The position numbers and the translations under genes are program-made. A stretch of 64,000 nt of DNA from 2-02-FULL-55-14 sp964534125 (GTDB lineage Bacteria > Bacteroidota > Ignavibacteria > UBA10030): the NCBI GenBank assembly GCA_964534125.1, contig CAZHOJ010000011.1, positions 1 through 64,000 of the forward strand. Direction: 5' to 3'. Positions 15,381 to 24,599 of this stretch are shown piece after piece. How positions within the stretch are numbered: position 1 is the stretch's first letter; every line of letters starts with the position of its first letter. Below the pieces are notes generated by a model. That model did no database searches. It saw only the letters and a list, made by a program, of their open reading frames with translations, and had not been told where the DNA came from.

Positions 15381-17519
15381 CTACTCCTGCCCTCCGATCT
15401 CATACTCCTTCGGCGGCTCTGCCCCAAGGAGGTGCCTCACAAAGTAATCCCAGCGACGACGGGTCATATAGTTGTTCTGATCCCCGTATCCGTGCCGCTT
15501 GCCGGGGTATAGGATGAGGTCGAAGTCCTTGTTCGCATCGATCAGGGCCTCGACCACCACGATCGTATTGTACGGTGGCACATTGTCGTCGAGCAGGCCG
15601 TGTGCGAGCAGCAGTTTTCCCTTGAGATTCTTCGCGTACGTCTGGTTCGCCTCGATCTCATAATTATCTGTTCCGTCATCGTTTCTGATGAGCTCACCCT
15701 GGTAGCGCTCGCCCCAATCGTCCTCGTACAGCCGCTGGTCATGATTGCCGGACTGTGCGACACCGACCTTGAAGAAGTCCGGATAGTGGAACATCGCCCC
15801 TGCGGTGATGAATCCTCCGCCGGAGTGTCCCCACATGCCGGCGCGGTCGATGTCGATCCAGGAGTACTTCTCCGCAAGCTGCTTCATGCCGCCAACCTGG
15901 TCGGGCAGGGTATTGTCGCGTCCCATTTTGCCGTAGTAGAAGTCGTGGAAGGACTTCTGCCGGTTCGGTGTTCCCATGCCGTCAATGGTGACAACGACGA
16001 ATCCCAATTCCGCCAGCGCCTGGTGGCCACCACGGCCGGGTGAGAATGACCTGGGTCCTGTGCTGCCGCTCTGCGGGCCGGGATACGCATAGTTGACGAT
16101 CGGGTACTTCTTCGATTCGTCAAGATTCGTCGGCCGGAAAAGAAGACCGTAGATATCTGTCGTTCCGTCCCGTCCTTTCAGCTTGACCGGTACCGGAGGC
16201 TTCCAGCCCATCTCTTCGAGCCCGGAGATGTCGGCCTCCTCCACATCCATCACGTGTCGTCCATCTCTGTCATAGACCTTCGTGACAGGCGGGATGTCAG
16301 GCTGCGAGTAAGTGTCGACGAGATAACCGGCGGTCGGGGAAAGCTGGATGCTGTGATGGCCGTTCTCCGGCGTGAGAAGCGTCAGCCCCTTTCCGTCGAG
16401 TCCGGTCCGGTAGTAATGCAGGAAGTATGGGTCGCGGCCTTTCTCCGCACCGTACGCTCCGAAGATGATCTCGCGTTTCTTCTCGTCAAGCTTCGGGATC
16501 TCGACCACCATTCCCGGGCTCGGTGTGATCTTGTTCTTCAGTTCCCCGGTGCCAAGGTCGTACACATACAACTGGCCCCAATCGTCCCGCTCGGAATACC
16601 AGATGAACTCGTTCGTCTCCCACAGCACCTGCCACTCGCAGTTCATCTCGTAGTGGGTCTTCACATACTCATGATAGACCGTCGTCACTTCTCCATCCTC
16701 AGCATCCGCGACGCGGACCCAGGCATCCTTGTGGTAGCGTGAGGTCGAGATGAAGGCGAGCTTCGAGCCGTCGGGGCTCCACTTCAGGTCCTGCATCGTG
16801 ATGTCGTCCTCGACGGTCCCCCGGTGAAAATCGGGTTCCATCTTCAGACGGATCACTTTCGGGTCTTCGACCTCGATGATGACACGATGTATCATCGAGA
16901 CAATGCTGTCGCCGGGGAGGGGGTATTTCCACGATTGGAGGACCGGGTGGCCGACATGTGTCTCCACGAGATACATGTCACCGAGGTTCCGGTCGTCCTG
17001 CTGCTGGGTGGCTATCTTGCGGGAATCGGGCGACCAGAGCAGGATGGGCCGGTCGCTGTGGCGCCAGCCGGCGTTGTCCGTGGCATAGCCGAAGTTCTCC
17101 ACGCCGTCCGTTGTCAACTGTGTCTCCTGTTTGGTCTTCTTATCGCGGACCCAGAGGTTCCAGTCCCGGATGAACGCCTCCTTTTTCCCGTCGGGCGATG
17201 CAACGGTGGAACCCATCATGTGCATCCATCGGGACCGTCGGCCACCGGCGGTGTCCTCCGGTGACGGTTCATACACCGAGCGTGTCGCAGCAGAGGCATC
17301 GATGAGGATGTATTCGTCCCCCTCAGGACGCTCCGCCTTGTACCAGAAGGTGTTGTCGGAGTTCCATGTGGCACGGATGGAACCGTTCTTCACGAGCGGA
17401 TTCACGGTGGGAGACAGGAATTTTTCCGCCCTTGCGTAGTCGTCGGCGGTCAGCGCCGCCGGCTGGGCGACCGTGAGGAACGGAAGGCAGAACAGGACGA
17501 ACAGCAAGGTCTTTCTCAT
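15381..17519 (-). CDS. Secreted S9-family (dipeptidyl peptidase IV-like) serine peptidase
   Basis: 712 residues with a signal peptide (1-18, ending TVAQ). The central part is the DPP-IV N-terminal propeller (residues about 80-450) and the C-terminal part an alpha/beta-hydrolase domain. The nucleophile sits in GHSGGG (about S566), the acid in LLDDNVPP (about D645) and the base in KRHGYG (about H676), so the catalytic triad is complete. It should cleave short peptides outside the cytoplasm, probably removing N-terminal dipeptides; the exact specificity is inferred from the family. A strong terminator follows. It stands apart from the kinase array in function although it shares the strand. Confidence 0.93.
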   Translation of the reverse strand: MRKTLLFVLFCLPFLTVAQPAALTADDYARAEKFLSPTVNPLVKNGSIRATWNSDNTFWYKAERPEGDEYILIDASAATRSVYEPSPEDTAGGRRSRWMHMMGSTVASPDGKKEAFIRDWNLWVRDKKTKQETQLTTDGVENFGYATDNAGWRHSDRPILLWSPDSRKIATQQQDDRNLGDMYLVETHVGHPVLQSWKYPLPGDSIVSMIHRVIIEVEDPKVIRLKMEPDFHRGTVEDDITMQDLKWSPDGSKLAFISTSRYHKDAWVRVADAEDGEVTTVYHEYVKTHYEMNCEWQVLWETNEFIWYSERDDWGQLYVYDLGTGELKNKITPSPGMVVEIPKLDEKKREIIFGAYGAEKGRDPYFLHYYRTGLDGKGLTLLTPENGHHSIQLSPTAGYLVDTYSQPDIPPVTKVYDRDGRHVMDVEEADISGLEEMGWKPPVPVKLKGRDGTTDIYGLLFRPTNLDESKKYPIVNYAYPGPQSGSTGPRSFSPGRGGHQALAELGFVVVTIDGMGTPNRQKSFHDFYYGKMGRDNTLPDQVGGMKQLAEKYSWIDIDRAGMWGHSGGGFITAGAMFHYPDFFKVGVAQSGNHDQRLYEDDWGERYQGELIRNDDGTDNYEIEANQTYAKNLKGKLLLAHGLLDDNVPPYNTIVVVEALIDANKDFDLILYPGKRHGYGDQNNYMTRRRWDYFVRHLLGAEPPKEYEIGGQE

Positions 17520-17607
17520 GATGCTTCCTCGTGGATGCGATGAATTTTATGACGGGGCATTGTACGGGATTTGATGCCGAAAGGAAACACGGGATGGGAC
17601 CCACAGA

Positions 17608-19275
17608 TCAGGAGGCGGCGAACGTCCTCATGAAGGATTCCTCCGCTTCGCTTGTGCCGATGAGGATCATCTCCGAGCCGGCCGTGAGGAGGTCATCCCT
17701 GCCGGGGGTGAGGTGCATGCCCGTCCTGTTGCGGACGGCTATCAGACAGCATCCGCTTCGCTTCTGAAGGTCGGCGGCGTCGGCGGTTGTCCCGATCAGC
17801 TTTCTCGGGACCGGCACCTTGAAGACATTCAGCCCCTCGGTGACGAGGAGGACGTTGCCCCGGCGCAGATAGTTGAAGATGGCGTTCGCACCCATCGAGG
17901 CATATGAGATGACGAAGTCCGCACCTGCCCGGTGGAGCGTCCGGATGTTCGTTTCCTGCGTTGCGCGGCTGGAGATCTGGAGATCTGCGCGCATGCGGCG
18001 GACGTATGTGGTGAGGAAGATGTTCGTGTCGTCGTCGTGGGACGTGATGATCACGGCCGGTGCATTCCCGATACCGGCCTCCTGGAGAACGGCCGGGTCC
18101 AGAGCATTCCCGATAATGACCTCAGCGGAGGCGTCAATACGTCCGCGGACGGCCTCGATGTACCGATGCGCGATGCCCCGCTGCTTCAGTGCGTTGCCCG
18201 TTGCGCGTCCCACGCGCCCGCCTCCGACGATAATGACGGGGGCGTCGGAGACGTGGTAGATGCAGAAGAGCTCGTTATAGATGTCGATCTGTTCCTGCGA
18301 TCCTGCGAGGATGAGCACCATATTCTGCGTCACGAGGGTGTCCGGCGTGGCCGGGCGGAACTCCCCACGATCGAGGACTCCCACGATGCTGTTGCCGATG
18401 ATGCGGGACACATTCTCGCTCGCAAGGGTCTTTCCGACAAGCGGCGTTCCGGACACCATCGCTTCTGCGATGAGGACGCTGTCGACCTGCCCGACGATAT
18501 GGGCCAGGGCATCCGCGCCCAGCACTCGTCGCGCGAGCGCTTGCCCCATCAGTTCCGGCAGCTCAAGGACATGTGAACTGCCAGCGCCGCGAAGCACTTC
18601 GACCGACGCTGCGCCGTGGCCCGAGGTGAGAAGGGGAGTCCGGGGGGCGACCTCGCGAATGGTGTAGGCGATGTTCGCATTGACCTGGTCTGCTGCTGTG
18701 CTGGCGATCAGCGATGCATGTTCGGCGCGGGCATTCCTGAAGGTGGCCGGATCGTGCAGATCGCCGACCATAACGCGCATCCCCTGGTCGTACAATGTAA
18801 GCGCTGCGTTCAGGTCTTCCAGCACAAGCGCATAGGGATGACGGTACCGCTGGAGCCGCTTGATGAGAGCGACGGCGATGGGATCATACGCGGTCAGGAT
18901 GACGTGGTTCTTCGTCCCCGGCGGCAGCTCGCGCGGTGCGCGGGCCGTCGATTGGAAGAGCTGGACGAACAGGAAGGGGATGAAGATGAGAAGGATGACG
19001 AGTCCGGACAGATGGACGACGATGGTGAAGGCACGGCCGATGTCTGACACGAAAGCGATGTCCCCAAGCCCCAGCGTGGACATGTTCGTGATGGTCCAGT
19101 AGAATGCCGTAACCCAGGAGTGTTCTTTCCCCTCGCCGGCCATCACGACGAGGAAGAGAGCAGCATAGATGACCGTCATAGTGACGGTGAGAAAGAAGAG
19201 GGATATGAGCAGCCGGATGTTCTGCCGGCTGGCGCGGAACCGGAGGCCGTATGCCGATTCGGAGAGGAGCTTCAT
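17608..19275 (-). CDS. 2TM potassium channel with two RCK (TrkA-N) domains
   Basis: 555 residues from the ATG at 19275. Two membrane segments (about 20-46 and 80-107) flank a pore helix and the filter TLGLGD (67-72). A first RCK/TrkA-N domain starts about residue 122, followed by a TrkA-C-like domain, then a second RCK starting near residue 345 with the nucleotide-binding motif GGGRVG and a second TrkA-C-like end. The subunit is therefore MthK-like but with tandem RCKs in one chain. The filter has Leu where most potassium channels have Tyr (GYGD). A GTG 24 bases upstream could also serve as start. Ion selectivity is inferred. Confidence 0.88.
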   Translation of the reverse strand: MKLLSESAYGLRFRASRQNIRLLISLFFLTVTMTVIYAALFLVVMAGEGKEHSWVTAFYWTITNMSTLGLGDIAFVSDIGRAFTIVVHLSGLVILLIFIPFLFVQLFQSTARAPRELPPGTKNHVILTAYDPIAVALIKRLQRYRHPYALVLEDLNAALTLYDQGMRVMVGDLHDPATFRNARAEHASLIASTAADQVNANIAYTIREVAPRTPLLTSGHGAASVEVLRGAGSSHVLELPELMGQALARRVLGADALAHIVGQVDSVLIAEAMVSGTPLVGKTLASENVSRIIGNSIVGVLDRGEFRPATPDTLVTQNMVLILAGSQEQIDIYNELFCIYHVSDAPVIIVGGGRVGRATGNALKQRGIAHRYIEAVRGRIDASAEVIIGNALDPAVLQEAGIGNAPAVIITSHDDDTNIFLTTYVRRMRADLQISSRATQETNIRTLHRAGADFVISYASMGANAIFNYLRRGNVLLVTEGLNVFKVPVPRKLIGTTADAADLQKRSGCCLIAVRNRTGMHLTPGRDDLLTAGSEMILIGTSEAEESFMRTFAAS

Positions 19276-19377
19276 GGAGAACCCCGCGCAGGGGAACACG
19301 CGGACGCACAGGGGAATATAGGTCTATTTCCCGTTTCTTTGCGCCCTTTGTGATCCCCGCGCGAGATCCGGGGCGTA

Positions 19378-19785
19378 CTAATCGACGATGATCTTCGGAG
19401 GCGAGCCCCCCTCTGCGTACTCCTTCGGTCCGAGGCAGAAGGCTGCGTACACGTACGTCCCATTGGCGACGTTGCCGACGACGAGGTTCAGTGTCTTCCC
19501 GTTCTGGAGGTACTTCGTATGGCCTCCGAACAGCCCGGTCTCGCCGAACTGGAAGTACACGTCAGTTCCCTCGGCGCTGAAGATGATCTTCTGTCCCTTC
19601 TTCGCGCGAACGTCCGTGTTCGTCGTGCCGGTCTGCACGACCTTCCAGACCTGTCCGACCTTTTTCACGGAGAGTGAGATGGTCGGCAGACCTTGTGGAG
19701 CTTCTGCCGGTCCCTCCGGCAATGGTACGGCTCCCCCGAGCATGAGCAGAAGCGGAATGGTGAAGAACGCGATAAGACCTCGCAT
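19378..19785 (-). CDS. Small exported protein, possibly cupredoxin-like
   Basis: 135 residues. The start ATG at 19785 is preceded by GGGAGG at good spacing. Residues 1-20 form a hydrophobic signal peptide. The rest alternates short beta-strand-like segments (ISLSVKKVG, QKIIFSAEG, YVYAAFCLG, PPKIIVD) and resembles a small beta-sandwich. A cupredoxin-like fold is possible, but there is only one mature-region Cys and no clear copper-ligand set, so I do not assign a function. It lies just downstream of the TPR kinase (62 bases) and may be co-transcribed with it. Confidence 0.75.
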   Translation of the reverse strand: MRGLIAFFTIPLLLMLGGAVPLPEGPAEAPQGLPTISLSVKKVGQVWKVVQTGTTNTDVRAKKGQKIIFSAEGTDVYFQFGETGLFGGHTKYLQNGKTLNLVVGNVANGTYVYAAFCLGPKEYAEGGSPPKIIVD

Positions 19786-19847
19786 GCGGGCCTCCCGATT
19801 GAAGTGATACAGAATTCCCCCGCACCAATGCGAAGGATGTGGCAGAA

Positions 19848-22439
19848 CTACCTGTGATCGTCCGGACCCCGCGTGGCATCCATCATTGCCTGGTATCGCG
19901 GGTCCTTGTACAGCTCTGTGAGCTCCGGCTGGCCGGCGATCTCGCTCCTTGAATATCCGGCTTCGAGAGCTTTCCTGATCCATTCTAACGCCCGGTCCCG
20001 GTCGCCGATCCGTTCGTATGTCGTTCCTGCCCGGAACATCCCCTCCGCATCCGAAGGATCGACCGACAACGCCCGTTCCGCAAATTCGATGGCGCGGAGC
20101 GTATCGTCGACCATCGCATAGTATCCCCCCAGGGCGGCCATGGCATCAGCATCCGCCGGATTCACGTCGAGCTGGCTGTGTGCAAGTCCGATGGCGCGGC
20201 GGAAGGTCGCGGCGGCTTTTTCACGTCCTCCGGGCATCCAATAGTACGCTGAGGCGAGGTTGCCCGTCACGACGTGGTCGTTCGCATTGTGCTTCAGGGC
20301 CTCCTCATACCATCGTGCAGCATCGGCATACCGGCGCTCGGCGTAGTTGAGCGTCCCCACATTCGACGCTGTCCGATAGGATGGCCGTATGGTATATGAC
20401 CGCTCGAACATCTCCCGCGCTTCACTCCATCGCTCGAGCATGTAGTACATCGCACCGAGATTATTGAAACCTTTATTGTTGTCGGGCGTGAGCTCTGTGA
20501 CCCGCCGAAAGGCCGCGATCGCATCGTCGTACCGGGTCTTTCTGAAATAGAACGAGCCGAGGTCGTTGTACCCGGCCCAGTATGTCGGCCGGAGATCGAT
20601 GGCCCGCTTGTACGTCTGCTCCGCGCGGGCATCATCACGCAAGGCCTCATACGCCGTCGCGAGGCCGCGGTAGGCCTCCGAGAGGGCCGGATCGATGGAC
20701 AATGCTGTTTCGAACAGCCGGATGGCCCTCTCCGGCTCACCGGTGCCGGCATAGACGATGCCGAGGGTGACCATCGCGGGGGCGAGGTCCGGGTCCAGAG
20801 CCATCGCGCGTTCACAATGATGGATCGCCTCGCTCACCCAGCGGGTGTCCTTGCCGAACTCATACTTCCGCCAGAGCGCTTCTCCGAGTGCAGCATATGC
20901 GAGTGCAAAGACCGTGTCTTCCCGGACGGCCTGCCGGAATGCGAGCACGGCTGCGTCGATGTTCTCCTCCGCCTCAAATCGCAGGAGGGCACCACGGCCG
21001 CGGAGGTAATACTCATATGCTGCGGGGACGGTCGTTCCTCCCGTCTGCAGGACGCCGCGCATCTCAGGATGGAGTTCGACGTGCAGCATCTCGAGGACAC
21101 GGATGACGGATTCGTCGTGAAGCGATGCAATGTGCTGCTGGTCGATGTCGATCGAGGAGGACCCGAGCTGCCGGAGCGAACCGGCATCGACAAGATTGAG
21201 CGAGATCCTGTACCGGTCGCCGATGCGTTGGAGAGATCCGTCCAGGACGAGATTGACCCCGAATGCCTTGCGGGCCTCTTCCGCGCTCAGGATATTGGCC
21301 CGGCGCACCTCGGTCGATGGAACGACCCACAGGGCGCCCTGAAACTGCTCCAATTGGGTGAGCTGGCTCGTCATGGTCTCTGTCAGGCCGTCGCAGAGCG
21401 CCTGGCGTTCCGTGTCGTTGCCGATGTTGGCGATGGGAAGAACGGCGAGATGCTTCTCATCCGGGATTTCCGTCGTGACGAGACCTTCGAGCGCATGCCA
21501 CACGCTTGGGGGTGCGAACACCGTGAACAGTGAGACGGCGAGGAGCACGGAGAGCGTGGGGACGAGCCATCGGCGCTGAGGCCTGGCGGACTCGTCCGCC
21601 GCAGCGATGTGATGTTCATGCGAAGCGAGCGTGCCGCCTGACTGCGCAACGGAAAGGTCTTCCCGGAGTTGCTGTATCGTCTGATATCTGTCGTCCGGCA
21701 GCTTTTCGAGGCAGCGCGCCACGATCGCATCGATCGCTGAGGAGATCTGTTTTCCGGATGAGGAGGGCGGGTCGGGAACCTCGTTCAGGACCTGGTAGAG
21801 AAGCGCATGTTCGTACGGTGCGTCGAATGGCCGCTTGCCGGTGAGCAGTTCGTACAGGACCACGCCGACCGCATAGATGTCGGCCCGCTGATCGACCTCT
21901 TCGCCCCGTGCCTGTTCCGGAGGGAGATAGGCCATGGTCCCGACGGTCGATCCTGCGGATGTGAGGTCGGAGGATCCGCCCGTCTTCGCGAGCCCGAAAT
22001 CCATGATCTTCACGCGGCCATCAGTGGTGAGCATGATGTTGCTGCTCTTGATGTCGCGGTGCACGATGTCCCGCGCATGCGCAGCAGAGAGACCGTCGCA
22101 GACCTGGTCAACGATGCGAAGCGCTGTCTTCTCATCGACGTTGCCGGCTGATGCCAGCAATTCCTTCCCTTCAACATACTCCATGACGATGAAGAGCTGT
22201 CCGTCATGCTCGTTGATATCATGGATCGTGCAGATGTTCGGATGATTGAGGGAGGATGCTGCCCTGGCCTCCTGTATGAAGCGGTCCTTGTCCGCCTGGG
22301 ACGATGCGAGCGTGCGCGAGAGGAACTTGAGCGCAACACTTCGGTGCAGCTTTGTGTCGGTGGCGCGATAGACCACTCCCATTCCTCCTTCACCTACCGT
22401 CGTTTCAATCTTGTAGTGGCCTATTTCAGTTCCGACCAT
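19848..22439 (-). CDS. Ser/Thr protein kinase with TolB-N-like and TPR C-terminus
   Basis: 863 residues. Kinase domain 9-265: P-loop 15-24, K38, HRD 127-129 followed by IKSSN, DFG 147-149, then AYLPPEQ. Membrane segment about 291-309. Residues 328-430 resemble the TolB-like/FlgO-type domain found between kinase or cyclase modules and TPRs (LAVLPIAN... GLTETMTSQL). From about 470 to 850 there are many TPR units with the A/Y/P spacing (for example YNDLGSFYFRKTRYDDAI, FNNLGAMYYMLERW). The TPR part probably binds a partner outside the cytoplasm. It is distinct from the propeller kinases, yet a truncated kinase leader and two-hairpin element lie directly upstream, as in the main array. Confidence 0.93.
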   Translation of the reverse strand: MVGTEIGHYKIETTVGEGGMGVVYRATDTKLHRSVALKFLSRTLASSQADKDRFIQEARAASSLNHPNICTIHDINEHDGQLFIVMEYVEGKELLASAGNVDEKTALRIVDQVCDGLSAAHARDIVHRDIKSSNIMLTTDGRVKIMDFGLAKTGGSSDLTSAGSTVGTMAYLPPEQARGEEVDQRADIYAVGVVLYELLTGKRPFDAPYEHALLYQVLNEVPDPPSSSGKQISSAIDAIVARCLEKLPDDRYQTIQQLREDLSVAQSGGTLASHEHHIAAADESARPQRRWLVPTLSVLLAVSLFTVFAPPSVWHALEGLVTTEIPDEKHLAVLPIANIGNDTERQALCDGLTETMTSQLTQLEQFQGALWVVPSTEVRRANILSAEEARKAFGVNLVLDGSLQRIGDRYRISLNLVDAGSLRQLGSSSIDIDQQHIASLHDESVIRVLEMLHVELHPEMRGVLQTGGTTVPAAYEYYLRGRGALLRFEAEENIDAAVLAFRQAVREDTVFALAYAALGEALWRKYEFGKDTRWVSEAIHHCERAMALDPDLAPAMVTLGIVYAGTGEPERAIRLFETALSIDPALSEAYRGLATAYEALRDDARAEQTYKRAIDLRPTYWAGYNDLGSFYFRKTRYDDAIAAFRRVTELTPDNNKGFNNLGAMYYMLERWSEAREMFERSYTIRPSYRTASNVGTLNYAERRYADAARWYEEALKHNANDHVVTGNLASAYYWMPGGREKAAATFRRAIGLAHSQLDVNPADADAMAALGGYYAMVDDTLRAIEFAERALSVDPSDAEGMFRAGTTYERIGDRDRALEWIRKALEAGYSRSEIAGQPELTELYKDPRYQAMMDATRGPDDHR

Positions 22440-22615
22440 AGTATCCTCTCGCGGCAGCTCCCGCCTTTGGGCGGGACGCTCAAAGGCGCATCGACTCGAC
22501 GTGACTCAGCTCGTCGGCGACTTTGGCGCTTGTAGACGACGCCCATCCCCCCGGCACCTAGCTGAGATTCGATACGATATTGAGAGATGGTGTCGCTGAT
22601 CATGGATCGCTGCAT
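22421..22615 (-). pseudogene. Truncated kinase leader ORF D
   Basis: A 64-codon frame. From the second Met (22603) it starts as a kinase (ISQYRIESQLGAGGMGVVYK), then at the codon after VVYK switches to the two-hairpin element tail. The P-loop is LGAGGMGVVY, unlike the other leaders, so it derives from a different kinase. The frame runs 19 bases into the TPR kinase gene. It keeps the same order as leaders A-C: kinase start, element, intact kinase. Confidence 0.6.
22459..22525 (-). repeat. Two-hairpin element, copy D
   Basis: Short hairpin TCCCGCC (22459-22465) / GGCGGGA (22470-22476), 4-base spacer ending CT, long hairpin outer stem CAAAGGCGC (22481-22489) / GCGACTTTG (22517-22525) with one mismatch. 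Both inner arms carry CTCG. This copy is about 16 kb from copy C and ahead of a different class of kinase. The remaining 22604-22763 shows no gene. Confidence 0.7.
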
Positions 22616-22763
22616 CCTTGCACTATGGTCACGGCGCGGAGTACAGAGCTCCGCCGGGAGATTGAATACCTCTGATCACGCAGAAGGGGATTCGAAAGCC
22701 TAGGAATCTACTGATTGCGGGACGAAAACGCTACCGATGGGAATGGGAGAAAGAGCCGGAGGA

Positions 22764-23924
22764 TCATTCTGTCTTGCCGAGCGAGATGACCCCTCGCCCG
22801 AACCTCTTTCGCAGCGCGTCGACCGCCTCGAGAATGTGCTCCTCTTTCGCTCCCTTTCCCATGAAATCGAGCTCGAGCTGCTCGACCTCGACGAGAGCGG
22901 AGAGTCGTACGCCCACGAGGCGGAGCTTGCGGCGGCGGTCGAGGTTCGTGCGGAGAAGCATCGATGCGACCGAGAAGATGTCGACGTCATTGTTGGTCTC
23001 TTCGACGACCCGGTCGCGTGTGAGAGTGGTGAAATCGGAATACCGGAGCTTCACAGATACCTTGCGGGTCCTCAGGTGTTTCTTCCGGAGCGTCGAGCAG
23101 ACGTCCGTTGTCAGGTCCTTCAGGACCCGTTCGAGCTCTCCGATATCGCCGATATCCGTTCCGAAGGTCTCTTCGCGGCTGATGCTCTTTCGTGTATGGT
23201 CGGTCGAAACGTGAGTGGATCCCTTTCCCTGCGCTGCCCCGTGGATCCAGGCCCCGTGCTTTCCCATCAGCTTGATGAATGTCTGCTGATCATGCCGTTG
23301 GATATCGGCGACGGTCCGGAATCCTTTCGAGCGAAGGTACTCGCCGGTCTTCGTTCCGACGCCGGGGATGACATCGATCGGGAGTGGGGCGAGGAAGATG
23401 CGCTCCTCCCCGTGCCGTATGGTGATGACGCCATTCGGCTTCACCGTGTTCGCGGCGATCTTCGAGACAAGCTTGTTCGAAGAGAGTGCAATGGTGCAGG
23501 GGAGGGAGAATTCAGTGCGGACGAGCTGCTGCAATGTGTGCATGTATGCGGGAAGGTCGTTGCCGTAGAGCTTTTCCGTTCCGGTGAAATCGAGATACAT
23601 CTCGTCGATGGACGCCCGCTCGACACCGGGAGCGATCTCCGTCATGCGACGATACAGTCGGTCGGAGATGTCGCTGTACTGATGGTAGTGGCCCCGGACG
23701 AAAATGAGGTGAGGGCAAAGACGCCTGGCCTGACTTGCCGGCATCGCTGACCGGACGCCAAACTTCCGTGCCTCGTAGGAAGCGGATGCAACAACGCCCC
23801 GGCCCTGCGGACTTCCCCCGACGACGACAGGTTTACCGTTCAACTGAGGGTCGTTGATTCTTTCTACAGAAACGTAGAAGCAATCCAGGTCAAGATGGGC
23901 AATATAGGGGACAGGCGAAGACAT
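22764..23924 (-). CDS. dinB: DNA polymerase IV (Y-family translesion polymerase)
   Basis: 386 residues. Catalytic acidic residues are in LDLDCF (D12) and SIDEMY (D107, E108). The palm/fingers are followed by helix-hairpin-helix sequence (IPGVGTKTGEYLRSKG), the little-finger domain, and a C-terminal QLELDF that fits the beta-clamp binding motif. It performs low-fidelity synthesis past damaged bases. Length is close to the usual 350-420. The gene stands alone, with degenerate repeats on its upstream side; no LexA-type box could be recognised. Confidence 0.95.
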   Translation of the reverse strand: MSSPVPYIAHLDLDCFYVSVERINDPQLNGKPVVVGGSPQGRGVVASASYEARKFGVRSAMPASQARRLCPHLIFVRGHYHQYSDISDRLYRRMTEIAPGVERASIDEMYLDFTGTEKLYGNDLPAYMHTLQQLVRTEFSLPCTIALSSNKLVSKIAANTVKPNGVITIRHGEERIFLAPLPIDVIPGVGTKTGEYLRSKGFRTVADIQRHDQQTFIKLMGKHGAWIHGAAQGKGSTHVSTDHTRKSISREETFGTDIGDIGELERVLKDLTTDVCSTLRKKHLRTRKVSVKLRYSDFTTLTRDRVVEETNNDVDIFSVASMLLRTNLDRRRKLRLVGVRLSALVEVEQLELDFMGKGAKEEHILEAVDALRKRFGRGVISLGKTE

Positions 23925-23929
23925 GGGGG

Positions 23930-24015
23930 GTAATTTCGAAATTCGAATTTCGAAATCCGAAACAATTGTCGGGATCCGGAATCCAAAAATCGAAGCGCAA
24001 AAATGCCAGAAATCC
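23930..24015. repeat. Degenerate TTCGAAAT-type intergenic repeat
   Basis: Overlapping palindromic words (AATTTCGAAATTCGAA from 23932) followed by decayed copies to about 24010 (AAATCCGAAA, ATCCGGAATCC, AAATCGAAG). The same words recur at 24440-24475 and 24602-24619, bracketing the ferredoxin gene. The rest up to 24197 shows no gene. Confidence 0.6.
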
Positions 24016-24197
24016 TAAAATTAAGAAATGGAGGGGCGGCAAGATGCTCTGCCTGAGGCCTGTGCATGAACCAGAACTCTTTGCCTACGGATATGGATCG
24101 TATGTCCGGCAGCTGGGGAAGGACAGGAGGATCATGTGGCACAGGCTTTGTTAGAAATGAGAAGCCAAAGATCTCATCATTTCCCAAGGAGGCCGAC

Positions 24198-24431
24198 GTG
24201 GCTGGCACAAGGATCGAAGACAATGCCCCCGGCAAGTACTATGTAACGACCGATTGCAATGGTTGCGGCATCTGTTTCTCGTATGCGCTGCAGAACTTCA
24301 TGTACACGAGCGACTCGTCGATGTACTACGTCCTGAATCAGCCGGCGGACGAGCGCGAGGAGGAGGACATCCGCAGGGCGATGGATGTATGCCCGATGGA
24401 ATGCATAAAGGATGATGGCGTACCTGCCTGA
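24198..24431 (+). CDS. Small [4Fe-4S] ferredoxin
   Basis: 77 residues from a GTG at 24198, chosen because AAGGAGG lies five bases before it; longer in-frame starts upstream run through repeat sequence. The cluster ligands are in DCNGCGIC (a C-x2-C-x2-C group) and CPMEC near the end, the pattern of single-cluster ferredoxins with an acidic body. It would act as a cytoplasmic electron carrier. Its redox partner is not evident from the neighbours (dinB and a hydrolase). Intergenic palindromic repeats flank it on both sides. Confidence 0.85.
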   Translation: MAGTRIEDNAPGKYYVTTDCNGCGICFSYALQNFMYTSDSSMYYVLNQPADEREEEDIRRAMDVCPMECIKDDGVPA

Positions 24432-24439
24432 CGGCGGGA

Positions 24440-24599
24440 ATATCGAAATCCGAAGTTCGAATTTCGAAAGCAAATCCGAGTCCGGAATGTCGAGTGTCGA
24501 AAGGCAGATCCTTTCGCGGCTCCGGGCTCGGATTGTTCTTGTACCGTGCACTTCCTTTTGATATTCGAGCTTTGACCCTCGGCATTCTTTCGAAATTGA
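24440..24599. repeat. Degenerate TTCGAAAT-type intergenic repeat, second block
   Basis: Words such as ATCGAAATCCGAAGTTCGAATTTCGAAAG in pieces from 24442 to about 24470, then decayed versions to 24599. The block continues to 24619, so the last codons of the hydrolase gene on the other strand are made of this repeat. Confidence 0.55.

Noticed and set aside
24066..24197. Longer N-terminus for the ferredoxin
   Set aside because: The extension is partly repeat-derived, and a strong AAGGAGG directly precedes the GTG at 24198.
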